This document shows, piece by piece, positions 7,579 through 14,523 of a stretch of DNA of 14,523 nt. The notes beneath the pieces were generated by a model. It was not told the DNA's origin. It made no database searches and saw only the letters and a list, made by a program, of their open reading frames with translations. The stretch is from NCBI GenBank assembly GCA_027858355.1, contig JAQICW010000737.1:1-14523 (forward strand). The letters run 5' to 3'. The position numbers and the translations under genes were made by a program. Source of the stretch: Desulfobacula sp. GTDB lineage: Bacteria; Desulfobacterota; Desulfobacteria; Desulfobacterales; Desulfobacteraceae. The first letter of the stretch is position 1; each line of letters begins with the position of its first letter.

Positions 7579-7906
7579 AAACTCAACCACAGGTGCAACT
7601 GAACAACCCACAAGAACATTATCTAATATTGGCTCTGCTGCTTGCCAAGTGTCGGTTGGCACGGCATAAAAAAACAGTAATACTTGCATCCACCTGGATT
7701 GATGACACGGGCAAAATATTATTTCCAATAATTTTTGTATCCTGAAGAATTCAGGCCCCTGGAGAGTCTGGATTGGGATAATAATACTTTATTTCAAAAT
7801 AAAAATTATTGATGGAGGTTTATCAAACTCCATTTCAATGGCAGACCACCACAACGGTCAGTCCTTCCAATGGAACATCTCCTATTCATTTAGCATCACA
7901 AGAAAA
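7579..7906. other. Convergent intergenic spacer
   Basis: The spacer lies between the 3' ends of the rlpA-like gene and the SIR2 gene. It contains three small hairpins: TGCCAA...TTGGCA at 7643-7661, CCTGAA-GAA-TTCAGG at 7741-7755, and ATGGAG...CTCCAT at 7812-7833. On the minus strand the last is followed by a T-rich run. No gene was recognised; the reverse strand near 7600-7700 has a faintly protein-like frame (FYAVPTDTWQAAEPILDNVL) that could be a decayed fragment. Confidence 0.5.
7795..7833 (-). terminator. Possible terminator for the minus-strand SIR2/BREX operon
   Basis: On the minus strand, ATGGAG pairs with CTCCAT and the stem is extended by TTT/AAA next to one bulged base (7812-7833). 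It is followed by CAATAATTTTTATTTTG. It lies about 75 bases after the SIR2 gene stop. The stem is AT-rich and interrupted, so this is only a candidate. Confidence 0.35.
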
Positions 7907-10527
7907 CTATTTACCTTTTTTACGGAGAAATTCGTCTATACGCTTATACATATTTGTTTCAATGAGCTTTTCATCAGCAGTGCTGATTTGTTCTAAAACC
8001 TCTCGCCACTTCTTGTTTGGCCATTTTGAATTATCCGAAATTATTGCATTCATCAATTTAAGGGCAGATGATGGAAAAATTTTTACAAGGGATTTATCGT
8101 CCACTTTCATTGAATTTAACCTATAAATCACATTGTTTGGCTCATCAATTTCTTTTATATACTTTAATATTATTTCAACTGCCCTTTTGAACTCTGATCC
8201 TGCTCCGATAGCGGCAAGAGCGAATGATTTTGACGTTTTTTGATCAATGTATTTTAGATCTTTCGGCCAAGAGGATTCAATCCAAGGCTCTGCCCTGTTT
8301 ATCCAAAATGCCCCACTATCTTTGGAAGCGGCGAAAGCCTGCTGTTGTAATGTATCCAATATTTCTGACCTTCCATCTGCATCCGTTTTCAGTAAAAGGT
8401 CTCGTATTTCTTTTTGCGTAAAACTACCGGTATAAATCAAAATGTAAAAAGTAAAGAGCTGGCAAATTCTATCAGCGTATTTTCCGAGCTGATCTTTTCC
8501 TATTAATGTTTTTATCAGGTTTTTTTTCAGCACCGACACCAAGCCCGGGCTTACACGGGGTGCCCACAAATATCCCTTCCATAAATTTATGGCCTCATCA
8601 CTTTTATCCCAATTGAAAAAGGGTATTAGATTGACTTTAGTCCATTTTTCATCAACGGAAAATAAAACATGCAACCTGGAAGCGAATATCACTCTGCATA
8701 AGGGGTGGCTCGGTTCTCCACCTTTACACAGATCCCTTATGCGTTTTTTAAGAAAAAAATCAAATCCATCTCCAGCTTGTGGTTTTCTCGCCCAAATTCT
8801 GTCCAAAAAAGATTCAGTAAGTAGCCCTGCCGGAGCATTGATGGCTAAGCTTACCGGATCATCAAATTCACCGGGATCAAGACTCACCGCAATATCAATG
8901 AATCTACCCCACAAATCCCAATATACTTTTTCATCTTGGATTTCAATTTTTTTGGTAACATCACGCATCCACCATGATATTGGCCGAGCTGTCTCTTTGA
9001 AAAAATTGTCAGGAGCGTTTAACAGTAGGCTCGATAAGCGTTCCCATGATTCAATATATAAGTCTTCTTTTATACCGTTAAGGCCATTTAGCATCGAATG
9101 CCATACATCTCCAAGCCAGTGCTCCTGTTTAGATAAAAATCCCACTACCTGAAAACTTATTTCACGATCTTTTTGCGTAAGACTTCTGAATAAATCCAAC
9201 AACCCTTCACGATTTTTCTGTTCTGTAAGAAGGAGTTTTGACAATTCATTAACATCCATTGCACCAAGTTGTTCAACTGAAAAATTAGTTTTATATCCCG
9301 ATGCTGATTCCATCAAGAAAGGAAATTCATCATGGTCATTTCCTCGTAAGTCTTGTCCAAAGATACTTAATTCGAAAAGAACTTTTTTTGCTTCTGAGGG
9401 TAAACTCACCTTAAATTCATGTAATTTTACAAGCAGCAACCATCGTGCATGGTTATTGATTTCCTGAAACCGGTCCTCAGAGATATCCTCTTTAAACATT
9501 TCATGTGGCATACCAGCTATTATTAATTGGCAAAGTCTGTTTATAGAATCTTGTTTTAATTCTGGGGCAATATGATTTAATAATCTAAATGTTTCCCGCT
9601 GTGTTTCTACGGACCATAGCCACCAATTATTTTCTTCCAGGATATAGGATAGTGCCTTCTCAGGTGTGTATAAATCACTTTCCGCCATAGCGAATAGAAC
9701 AAGTCTTCTGAAAATTGGATACCGAAGCGTTTTCCATCGTTCAACAACAGCCTTTGCTTTAGCTGGTTCAATTCTAATTGAAACTTGAAAAGCATCTCTG
9801 ATAAGAACAACCAGCTTGGTCCAATCTTCAAACCCTTGATTCTGTTCATGCTCTGTTATTGACGGCAGGTGAATATAGCTTAAGTCACTTTTTTCATCCG
9901 CCTGCTCTAAAACCGAACGAAGATCCCATAACTCAATTAATCTGCTGGTTAGCCCATCCAAAAGATCTGACAAAATTTGATCAGAGTTTCCCAATTTTTT
10001 CAAATCTTCCGTAAGTGTATGAATAGATTCTCCAGCTGAAAGTTTGATATCGGCTTCAACCAAGTCAATGATTCTCTCATCTGCTTTTTCTTCAATGTGA
10101 TCATGGCTGTGGGGGATCTGCCAGGATAAACTGAAATGTAATTTAGGTCGAAATAAATTTAACAACTTTTGTTTAAAAAATGGGTTCCAGTCAGTTGTTT
10201 TTATGACTGATTCCAAATCATACCAGTCGAATATACCACCACCATTGCAGGTATATATTTCGCTGCTCAACAATTGCCAGATGGTCTTCAATTCTTTCTT
10301 TACAGTTGTTTTTTTTAATTCATCTCGAATTAATTCTCGCATGTCTGGGTGAAGACATCCTCCTTTTTTGATCACCCAACGAAGTAGAACAAGGCTGTCA
10401 AGATGCCTTGTTAACCAAAAACCAAGGTTTCTGGTTACCTTTGATAAGGGTGCAGGTTGAATTGAGGCAAATCCATTGTCAACGACTGGGATACCACGAT
10501 TGTTATCATAAGAAGGCTCGGGTATAT
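7907..10527 (-). pseudogene. 3' part of the broken SIR2 gene: long helical region plus DUF4020-like C-terminus
   Basis: From the ATA codon at 10525-10523 this frame is open for about 870 residues to TAG at 7907. It is the rest of the SIR2 protein whose 5' part lies at 12584-13643. With the mobile element and one ATAT removed, the junction reads ESRLLN-IPEPSYDNN in one frame. The protein is largely alpha-helical and Trp-rich, with repeated Leu/Trp helix pairs (HLDSLVLLRWVIKKGGCLHP near the start, WWMRDVTKKIE in the middle). The last ~180 residues (from GSFTQKEIRDLL, with PWIESSWPKDLKY) resemble the DUF4020 domain seen behind SIR2 domains; this is from memory of the family. Such regions usually sense the trigger and gate the NADase. 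The frame opens only from a GTG inside the inserted element (10579), without a ribosome site, so the fragment is probably not made efficiently. Confidence 0.8.
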
Positions 10528-10562
10528 GGCGTGCTGTCTGAGAAAACCTAGCTTCGGGTGAA
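10524..10562 (+). repeat. ATAT target duplication and left terminal inverted repeat
   Basis: ATAT (10524-10527) is followed by the 35-bp repeat GGCGTGCTGTCTGAG... ending GGGTGAA at 10562. It differs from the other end at five positions. Confidence 0.85.
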
Positions 10563-10599
10563 CGTTGTAAGTAGCACACTAACGATACTATGTTTTACC

Positions 10600-10668
10600 T
10601 CATTTGCGCTGTTTTTTTACTTTTGGTTTTGTGACTTTTGGTTTTGGTGCAGTCGCGTCTTTATCCAT
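10600..10668 (-). CDS. Tiny Lys/Pro-rich frame directly after the transposase
   Basis: An ATG one base after the transposase TGA opens a 22-codon frame reading MDKDATAPKPKVTKPKVKK and ending QRK before TGA at 10602-10600. Ten of the 22 residues are Lys or Arg, and the motif KPKV occurs twice, like a DNA-binding basic tail. Because TGA-A-ATG allows termination-reinitiation, or a frameshift could append it to the transposase, it may be expressed, but a peptide this short may also be chance. No independent ribosome site is visible. Confidence 0.3.
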   Translation of the reverse strand: MDKDATAPKPKVTKPKVKKQRK

Positions 10669-10669
10669 T

Positions 10670-12502
10670 TCAAGCGGTATATGTAATCTTATCGTATAGA
10701 TACCACTGTCGTTCTGCGGAAAGCCCTTTGGAAGTAAAACATGGAGGCTTTTCCGGCCTTTCGTCGAACTGAAATGACTTTTTTTTCAGCAAGAAGAATG
10801 TTTCTTCTTCAGCATCAACGCTACGTTTTACATTTATTTTTCCAGGAGTATCCGCTTCTACGCGGAAGTGTTGATAATTCGTTATGCCGGTAAGTTCCTT
10901 GAAAACCTTTCCCAACCAAGAAGACCATTTGCGAAACTGAAAATTTTCACATCCTTGCTTGCCTCTATATGTTTGGCAAACATTGAAGTTTCCAGTTGTT
11001 GATGAATCAATAACGTCCACCAAATGATCGTAAGTGTATGCTTTCGAACGTCGATATTTCTTTTTTATCAATCCAAAGTAGGCATCTGGTGAAAATTTTG
11101 TGTGTCCAACTAACATGAATGAAAGTGTAATTGATTTGTGTTGTCCCGTCATGACACGATACATAAGGTATTGTATGACGGCATTGTTCTTATTTTGACC
11201 AACACAATTATCTGCAGTTAAGAACACATGACTTTCCTTCAGGCCATAGTACTCAAAATAATGATCAAGCAACGAAATGACGACATCCGCACCTTTACCC
11301 GGGAAATCAGCTTCATCAATAAGATAGTTGACCTGTTGTGGCAGAGCCTCGCAACAAATGCCAAACAATTGCGCAGTCCGAGGAGACTTGAAGTAGATTG
11401 GTCCAACTTGTTGATCTTCATAAGGAATGTTCAGTTGTTGTGCAAAATCCCACGAATAGTGCATTACCGAGTCTTTGTTATCACTTAACTTCCCATCGGG
11501 CAACACCTGCTGGTACGATTCCTTTGATAGCTGGATTGATTCTCGGAAGTAGTCCCGTTCTTTCTTGGCTGCAAGAAGATGTTCCTTTGCCACTGTCAGA
11601 CATTCCAACTTGTAATCTTCATCACCAAAAGCTATCGAAGCATTAATGAGTTTCTTATTATCCTCACATGTCATACATAAATCACTCTTCGGTTTCGAAA
11701 ATACAATGTTGGGGAAGTGTTCAATCCATATCCTTCTGAATGTTCGGTGTTGGATGGCGTTAGTGTCATAATGAGCCATGCTTTTTTGATAAATTCTATG
11801 AACAAACATATAGTTCATAAGCGCTTGCAAATACACCTTTAAACGCCCCTTTTCTGCCCGCAAATCACGTCCAGGATCTGGAAGACCATGTATGGCGACA
11901 AAGTTTTCAATGAATGTCTTCGCATTTTCCTTATCTTGAGGTTTGCAGGCATGTTTTGGTATTCTTCCGGTATTACCAGGGTTTGGCGGCAGTGTTCCTA
12001 TTTCAGTCAAATATTTCTGACGCCGTTTCAACCGATCAATTGATTCTCCATGATAAAACAAAAACACTGTGCGACATACAGGGCGATCCGCATTAATGAA
12101 GTAATCAAATTTTTGCCTTTCTCTCAACTTAGTTGTACGCGCGGATACTGACTGTTTGGAAACTCGCATGAAAGTTTGGAGTTTGCCGATGATAAAGCTG
12201 TGTTGTTCACTCCATGACATCAAGCGGAAGTTTTCTCGGGATTCAATAACTTCGCTGACAGTGAACAGTCTTTGGCAGTTTTTTCCACACGGACATGGAG
12301 TTGACAGGAACTGAGAAACTATCCCTTTTTCCTCAGCAGGACTTGTTGGTCTCAATGCCTCCCTTTCTTGGAATACAGATGAAAGGACAGCCTCGTTAGA
12401 TTTACCTGAAAAGAAGGGCTTCAGATATTCTTGTTCAAGCTCTTGAAAAGATATTTCAAGATCTTGAAGGCGTTTATCTATATCATTTTTTCCTCTTTTC
12501 AT
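10670..12502 (-). CDS. DUF7869-type transposase-like protein (eukaryote-like family)
   Basis: This 610-residue protein lies within 35-bp inverted ends, so it is most simply the transposase that cuts and joins them. I recognise the family from uncharacterised animal proteins (cnidarians, molluscs, insects). Residues 1-30 look coiled-coil. CPCGKNC at 70-76 and KPKSDLCMTC at 270-279 are zinc-binding-like Cys groups. The core follows: MHYSWDFAQQ (347-356), IYFKSPR (369-375), NYLIDEAD (392-399), FLTADNCVGQNKNN (427-440) and GHTKFSPDAYFG (466-477). Asp352, Asp431 and Asp473 (or a nearby Glu) are candidates for an RNase-H-like DDD/E triad; that is inference. NYQHFRVEADTPGK (542-555) closes the conserved part. 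The start lacks a good ribosome site (upstream is TCTTTCTTTT), consistent with weak transposase translation. Sequence recognition of the family is good; activity is not demonstrated. Confidence 0.75.
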   Translation of the reverse strand: MKRGKNDIDKRLQDLEISFQELEQEYLKPFFSGKSNEAVLSSVFQEREALRPTSPAEEKGIVSQFLSTPCPCGKNCQRLFTVSEVIESRENFRLMSWSEQHSFIIGKLQTFMRVSKQSVSARTTKLRERQKFDYFINADRPVCRTVFLFYHGESIDRLKRRQKYLTEIGTLPPNPGNTGRIPKHACKPQDKENAKTFIENFVAIHGLPDPGRDLRAEKGRLKVYLQALMNYMFVHRIYQKSMAHYDTNAIQHRTFRRIWIEHFPNIVFSKPKSDLCMTCEDNKKLINASIAFGDEDYKLECLTVAKEHLLAAKKERDYFRESIQLSKESYQQVLPDGKLSDNKDSVMHYSWDFAQQLNIPYEDQQVGPIYFKSPRTAQLFGICCEALPQQVNYLIDEADFPGKGADVVISLLDHYFEYYGLKESHVFLTADNCVGQNKNNAVIQYLMYRVMTGQHKSITLSFMLVGHTKFSPDAYFGLIKKKYRRSKAYTYDHLVDVIDSSTTGNFNVCQTYRGKQGCENFQFRKWSSWLGKVFKELTGITNYQHFRVEADTPGKINVKRSVDAEEETFFLLKKKSFQFDERPEKPPCFTSKGLSAERQWYLYDKITYTA

Positions 12503-12548
12503 AAAAGAAAGATACCATTCAACTCAAGGTTATCCAATAAAAAAATGA

Positions 12549-12587
12549 TTCACTCGAAGGTAGGTTTCCTCAGACAACACCCCATAT
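12549..12587 (-). repeat. Right terminal inverted repeat and ATAT target duplication
   Basis: Read on the minus strand, ATAT (12587-12584) is followed by GGGGTGTTGTCTGAG and the rest of the 35-bp end. The transposase begins 46 bases farther in, so its promoter must overlap or closely follow this end. Confidence 0.85.
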
Positions 12588-13643
12588 TTAGAAGTCTAGA
12601 TTCATCGAGTTTTCCCAGCCACTCAATGGGTGGGGGGTCTGGTTCCAATTTTGCAAAAACATTGGCTATGTGGCCGGTTGGTTCTGATAGCGCCCATATG
12701 ACTTGCCCCACAGATTCATCGTAGGGCCTTACCGGTCTTACAGTGCTATTTCTTTGAATAATGGCTTCTTTTCCTGCTACTCCATCCCGATGCAATTCAG
12801 CCCAGGCTTTAAGGGTTTGGTGCAATAATTTATGGTTATTTTTTTATTATACAGAATCGGTTTAACACTCTTTGCCTTCCATTCGCGTGCGGATTCTTTC
12901 ATTTTCAAGGCTGTGCTATCTGCAAAAACATAGCCTTCTTTTGTCTGCTCGTCGCCCTTTCTTCTATCAGCTGCAAGCGCATCCATCATATACCGAACGA
13001 CGGTATCTCCAATACTGTAACCTATAAATACGACATGATACCTTCGAAACAATTCACTGACGAACCTGCTTGCCCATTTTTCCATTAGGTAAGCGGCACC
13101 AAAATCCGCACTTGTCACAACAAGCCTTTTACCTTCAGGGTCATTATCCTGAATCAGTCCGTGTAAATGAACCAGGCTGTTCCAGGTATGTTTTTTGGGA
13201 ACAGGCAGTTTCGGTGCTTTATCCACAGGCAAATCATCATCACTTGCCAAAATAAACCCGCGATCAAAATTGGTGGTTACCAACCGGCAGTCACCGTCTT
13301 TAAATCTGGAGAGGGATAATAGAGCTTTATGGGTATCAAGTTTTTTTCTGATAGGGAGCTCTATTTCCAATATTTCAAAAATCTTTTCCCTTACCAGTGA
13401 ACAATCAATCCTGTTTTCCAATAGGGCCAGGGTACGGTCATAATGCCTTGATTCAAATGCCTGAAATTCATCTGGAGCCATGTCCATATGGAGTTTCTCA
13501 TATATTTTTTTCACAAGTCCCTCGAAACTCGGAAGCCCTGCGGGGTATGAAACTCCGGCCCCACAAAAAAAGATAAGCTTACCATCCTCTAATTTTTGGA
13601 TGACATCAACCGGAATATCAGGTCCTTCTTTAACGAGTATCAT
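12584..13643 (-). pseudogene. 5' part of a broken SIR2 (NADase-type) defence gene coupled to brxL
   Basis: SIR2 domains of this bacterial type hydrolyse NAD+ and, in several defence systems, stop phage by depleting it. Visible motifs are FFCGAGVSYPAGLPSFE (25-41, nucleotide-binding), RLVTTNFDRGF (120-130), LVHLHG with the expected catalytic His161 (157-162), and VVFIGYSIGDTVVRYMMDAL (204-223). After residue ~268 the frame shifts at seven A; the following frame (LHQTLKAWAELHRDG onward) carries on the same protein to the insertion point at ESRLLN. ATG (13643-13641) overlaps the brxL TGA by four bases (ATGA), so translation is coupled to BrxL. Joined with 10523-7907 and one added base, the gene would code for about 1,225 residues. 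Both lesions make it a likely pseudogene here. Confidence 0.88.
12839..12845 (-). other. Frameshift site at a run of seven A (minus strand)
   Basis: On the minus strand TATAATAAAAAAATAACC reads YNKKIT in the SIR2 frame. One more A, or a -1 slip on A-AAA-AAA, would give YNKKNNHKLL and continue into the downstream frame, which is open for another 85 codons to the inserted element. A lost base, a read error or slippage would each explain it. Confidence 0.8.
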
Positions 13644-14523
13644 TCCACTCCCAATGCCTTATACACTGCATCAACCGGATCTGAATAGAAGCTTGTCTGG
13701 AACTTGGCAAACAGTTCCCCGGGAATTGTTGGTATATCTCCCACACTGCTCATGGGAATCAGGATACGTTTTGCCCCTGCATCAAATCCCACCTGGAGAG
13801 TTTCTGCCAGGCTGGAGACTTTTTCTATTGTTCCGCCAAGGCTCATATTTCCCAGGATGATCATCTGGCTTCTAATTGGTTTGCCCATCAATCCGGAACA
13901 CAAGGTAATGAAACTGCACAGAGTTATATCAGCTGTCGGGCCTGTGTTTTGCATTTCAACGATATGAAGGTGATAATCATGATCACTGACTTTTGACAGG
14001 GAGCTGACCCTTGACATATTGGCCTTAAAATAATCATAGGCTATTTTTATCGCCTCTTTTGTTTTTGTATCGCTTCCTGAACCTGAGATGGATAATTTGC
14101 CGTTGCCAGCGGTCACTTGAAGTTCCAAACGGTAAAGGCCAAGATGCCCGGAAGTTCCCGGAAGTACAGTGTGCATTGTACCCGGGTTCATGGGTCCGTC
14201 AGGGATAAGTGATCCACCGCCTTGTTCAAGAACGCTGACAAACTTTTCTTCCAGAGATTCATTATCGATGTAACTGAAATGCACATCATAAAATTCCATA
14301 CCACCGATTTTTTTCAACTGTTCTTTGACACGCCGTCGGCTTTCAAGGGCATAAACCAGACATCGTTCAACTGCATCCTTATCAAATCCACCATGGGGAT
14401 AGAGAATTTTCAACAGTCCGGATACTGTTTTCCTGACAGCAATAATATCTCTTTGATTCAGGTTGTTTCCGATTTTAAAATATTGATCAATGGCATCTGA
14501 AAAACTTCTTTTCCGCATCTCTC
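13640..14523 (-). CDS. brxL: BREX protein BrxL, C-terminal Lon-like part (5' end outside window)
   Basis: BrxL is the Lon-like AAA+ factor of BREX phage-defence systems; it forms ring assemblies on DNA and is needed for restriction of phage in type I loci. The frame runs through the window edge (a GAG codon precedes the first visible Met), so the N-terminal AAA+ motor is missing; the usual length is near 680 residues. Visible family blocks are QRDIIAVRKTVSGLLKILYP (22-41), RRRVKEQLKKIGGMEF (61-76), DHDYHLHIVEMQNTGPTAD (179-197), SQMIILGNMSLGGTIEKV (217-234), DAGAKRILIPMSS (246-258), and the ending GELFAKFQTSFYSDPVDAVY (267-286) and KALGVE. Where Lon has its catalytic Ser (GPSA), this copy has GPTA, so peptidase activity is doubtful. 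It overlaps the SIR2 gene by ATGA. The rest of the BREX cluster should lie beyond base 14523. Confidence 0.93.
   Translation of the reverse strand, partial: EMRKRSFSDAIDQYFKIGNNLNQRDIIAVRKTVSGLLKILYPHGGFDKDAVERCLVYALESRRRVKEQLKKIGGMEFYDVHFSYIDNESLEEKFVSVLEQGGGSLIPDGPMNPGTMHTVLPGTSGHLGLYRLELQVTAGNGKLSISGSGSDTKTKEAIKIAYDYFKANMSRVSSLSKVSDHDYHLHIVEMQNTGPTADITLCSFITLCSGLMGKPIRSQMIILGNMSLGGTIEKVSSLAETLQVGFDAGAKRILIPMSSVGDIPTIPGELFAKFQTSFYSDPVDAVYKALGVE

Larger units (their letters stand above)
10528..12583 (-). mobile_element. 2,056-bp insertion element encoding a DUF7869-type transposase
   Basis: The ends are inverted repeats of 35 bp (10528-10562 and 12549-12583), 30 of 35 positions identical, beginning GGSGTGYTGTCTGAG when read inward. 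Both sides carry ATAT (10524-10527 and 12584-12587), the expected mark of insertion with a 4-bp target duplication. Cutting out the element and one ATAT joins the two parts of the host SIR2 gene in a single reading frame, which fixes both borders. The element encodes one large protein starting 81 bp inside its right end, plus a tiny basic frame after it. I do not recognise this end sequence from a described IS family. The intact ends and long open frames suggest a recent insertion. Confidence 0.88.

Noticed and set aside
7498..7728. Minus-strand open frame overlapping the 3' end of the rlpA-like gene (FYAVPTDTWQAAEPILDNVL)
   Set aside because: It has a slightly protein-like stretch but half of it is antisense to the rlpA-like gene, has no ribosome site, and could not be matched to a family; at most a decayed fragment.
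7643..7755. Hairpins at 7643-7661 and 7741-7755 as terminators of the rlpA-like gene
   Set aside because: Neither is followed by a T run on the plus strand.
8589..9152. 187-codon plus-strand open frame inside the SIR2 C-terminal region
   Set aside because: Antisense to a long, clearly protein-like frame; Ser/Leu-rich composition is typical of a shadow frame and there is no ribosome site.
10528..10579. GTG at 10579 as a true start for the 890-codon frame
   Set aside because: The first 18 codons are the inverted end of the inserted element, no ribosome site is placed for it, and the frame joins exactly to the SIR2 gene upstream of the insertion.
1..14523. tRNA, rRNA or CRISPR array
   Set aside because: No cloverleaf, rRNA-like segment or regularly spaced repeat array was seen on either strand.

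Overview
This window looks like accessory DNA from an AT-rich, Gram-negative-type bacterium with long gene-poor spacers, several degenerate repeats and at least two broken mobile elements. An RlpA-type lipoprotein points to a diderm cell. The overall style (BREX, DUF3883, many small palindromic repeats, a eukaryote-like transposase) would fit a Desulfobacterota or another environmental sulfate-reducer lineage, but no housekeeping gene or rRNA is present to prove that.

Left part (1-3014). The window opens inside an IS200/IS605-type Y1 transposase gene that is itself split by a 125-bp insertion, followed by the hairpins of the IS right end. After about 900 bp with no recognisable gene come two co-oriented genes. 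One is a small TagD-like cytidylyltransferase and the other is a LicD-family transferase with an extra C-terminal beta-type domain. Together they suggest synthesis of a CDP-activated polyol or amino-alcohol and its transfer as a phospho-substituent to a surface glycan.

Middle part (3015-7906). Isolated genes sit between AT-rich spacers: a double GNAT acetyltransferase (minus), a DUF3883/PD-(D/E)XK-like protein with an unrecognised N-terminal region (minus; defence or nucleic-acid role inferred), and an RlpA-like lipoprotein (plus). The spacers hold a 170-bp imperfect palindrome and a roughly 80-bp direct repeat present twice, with a possible third trace.

Right part (7907-14523, all minus strand). 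This is the downstream end of a BREX phage-defence locus. The C-terminal Lon-like half of brxL is followed, with a 4-nt ATGA start/stop overlap, by a gene for a very large SIR2 protein. When its pieces are joined it reads as about 1,225 residues: an N-terminal SIR2 NADase-type domain, a long helical middle and a DUF4020-like C-terminus. That gene carries two lesions: a one-base frameshift at a run of seven A, and insertion of a 2,056-bp mobile element. The element has 35-bp inverted ends (30 of 35 matching) and an ATAT target duplication. Removing it with one ATAT copy restores the reading frame exactly. It encodes a 610-residue protein that I recognise as the DUF7869-type family otherwise familiar from animal genomes, here apparently acting as the transposase of a bacterial IS. 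This element and the BrxL-coupled SIR2 gene it disrupts are the most noteworthy contents of the window.
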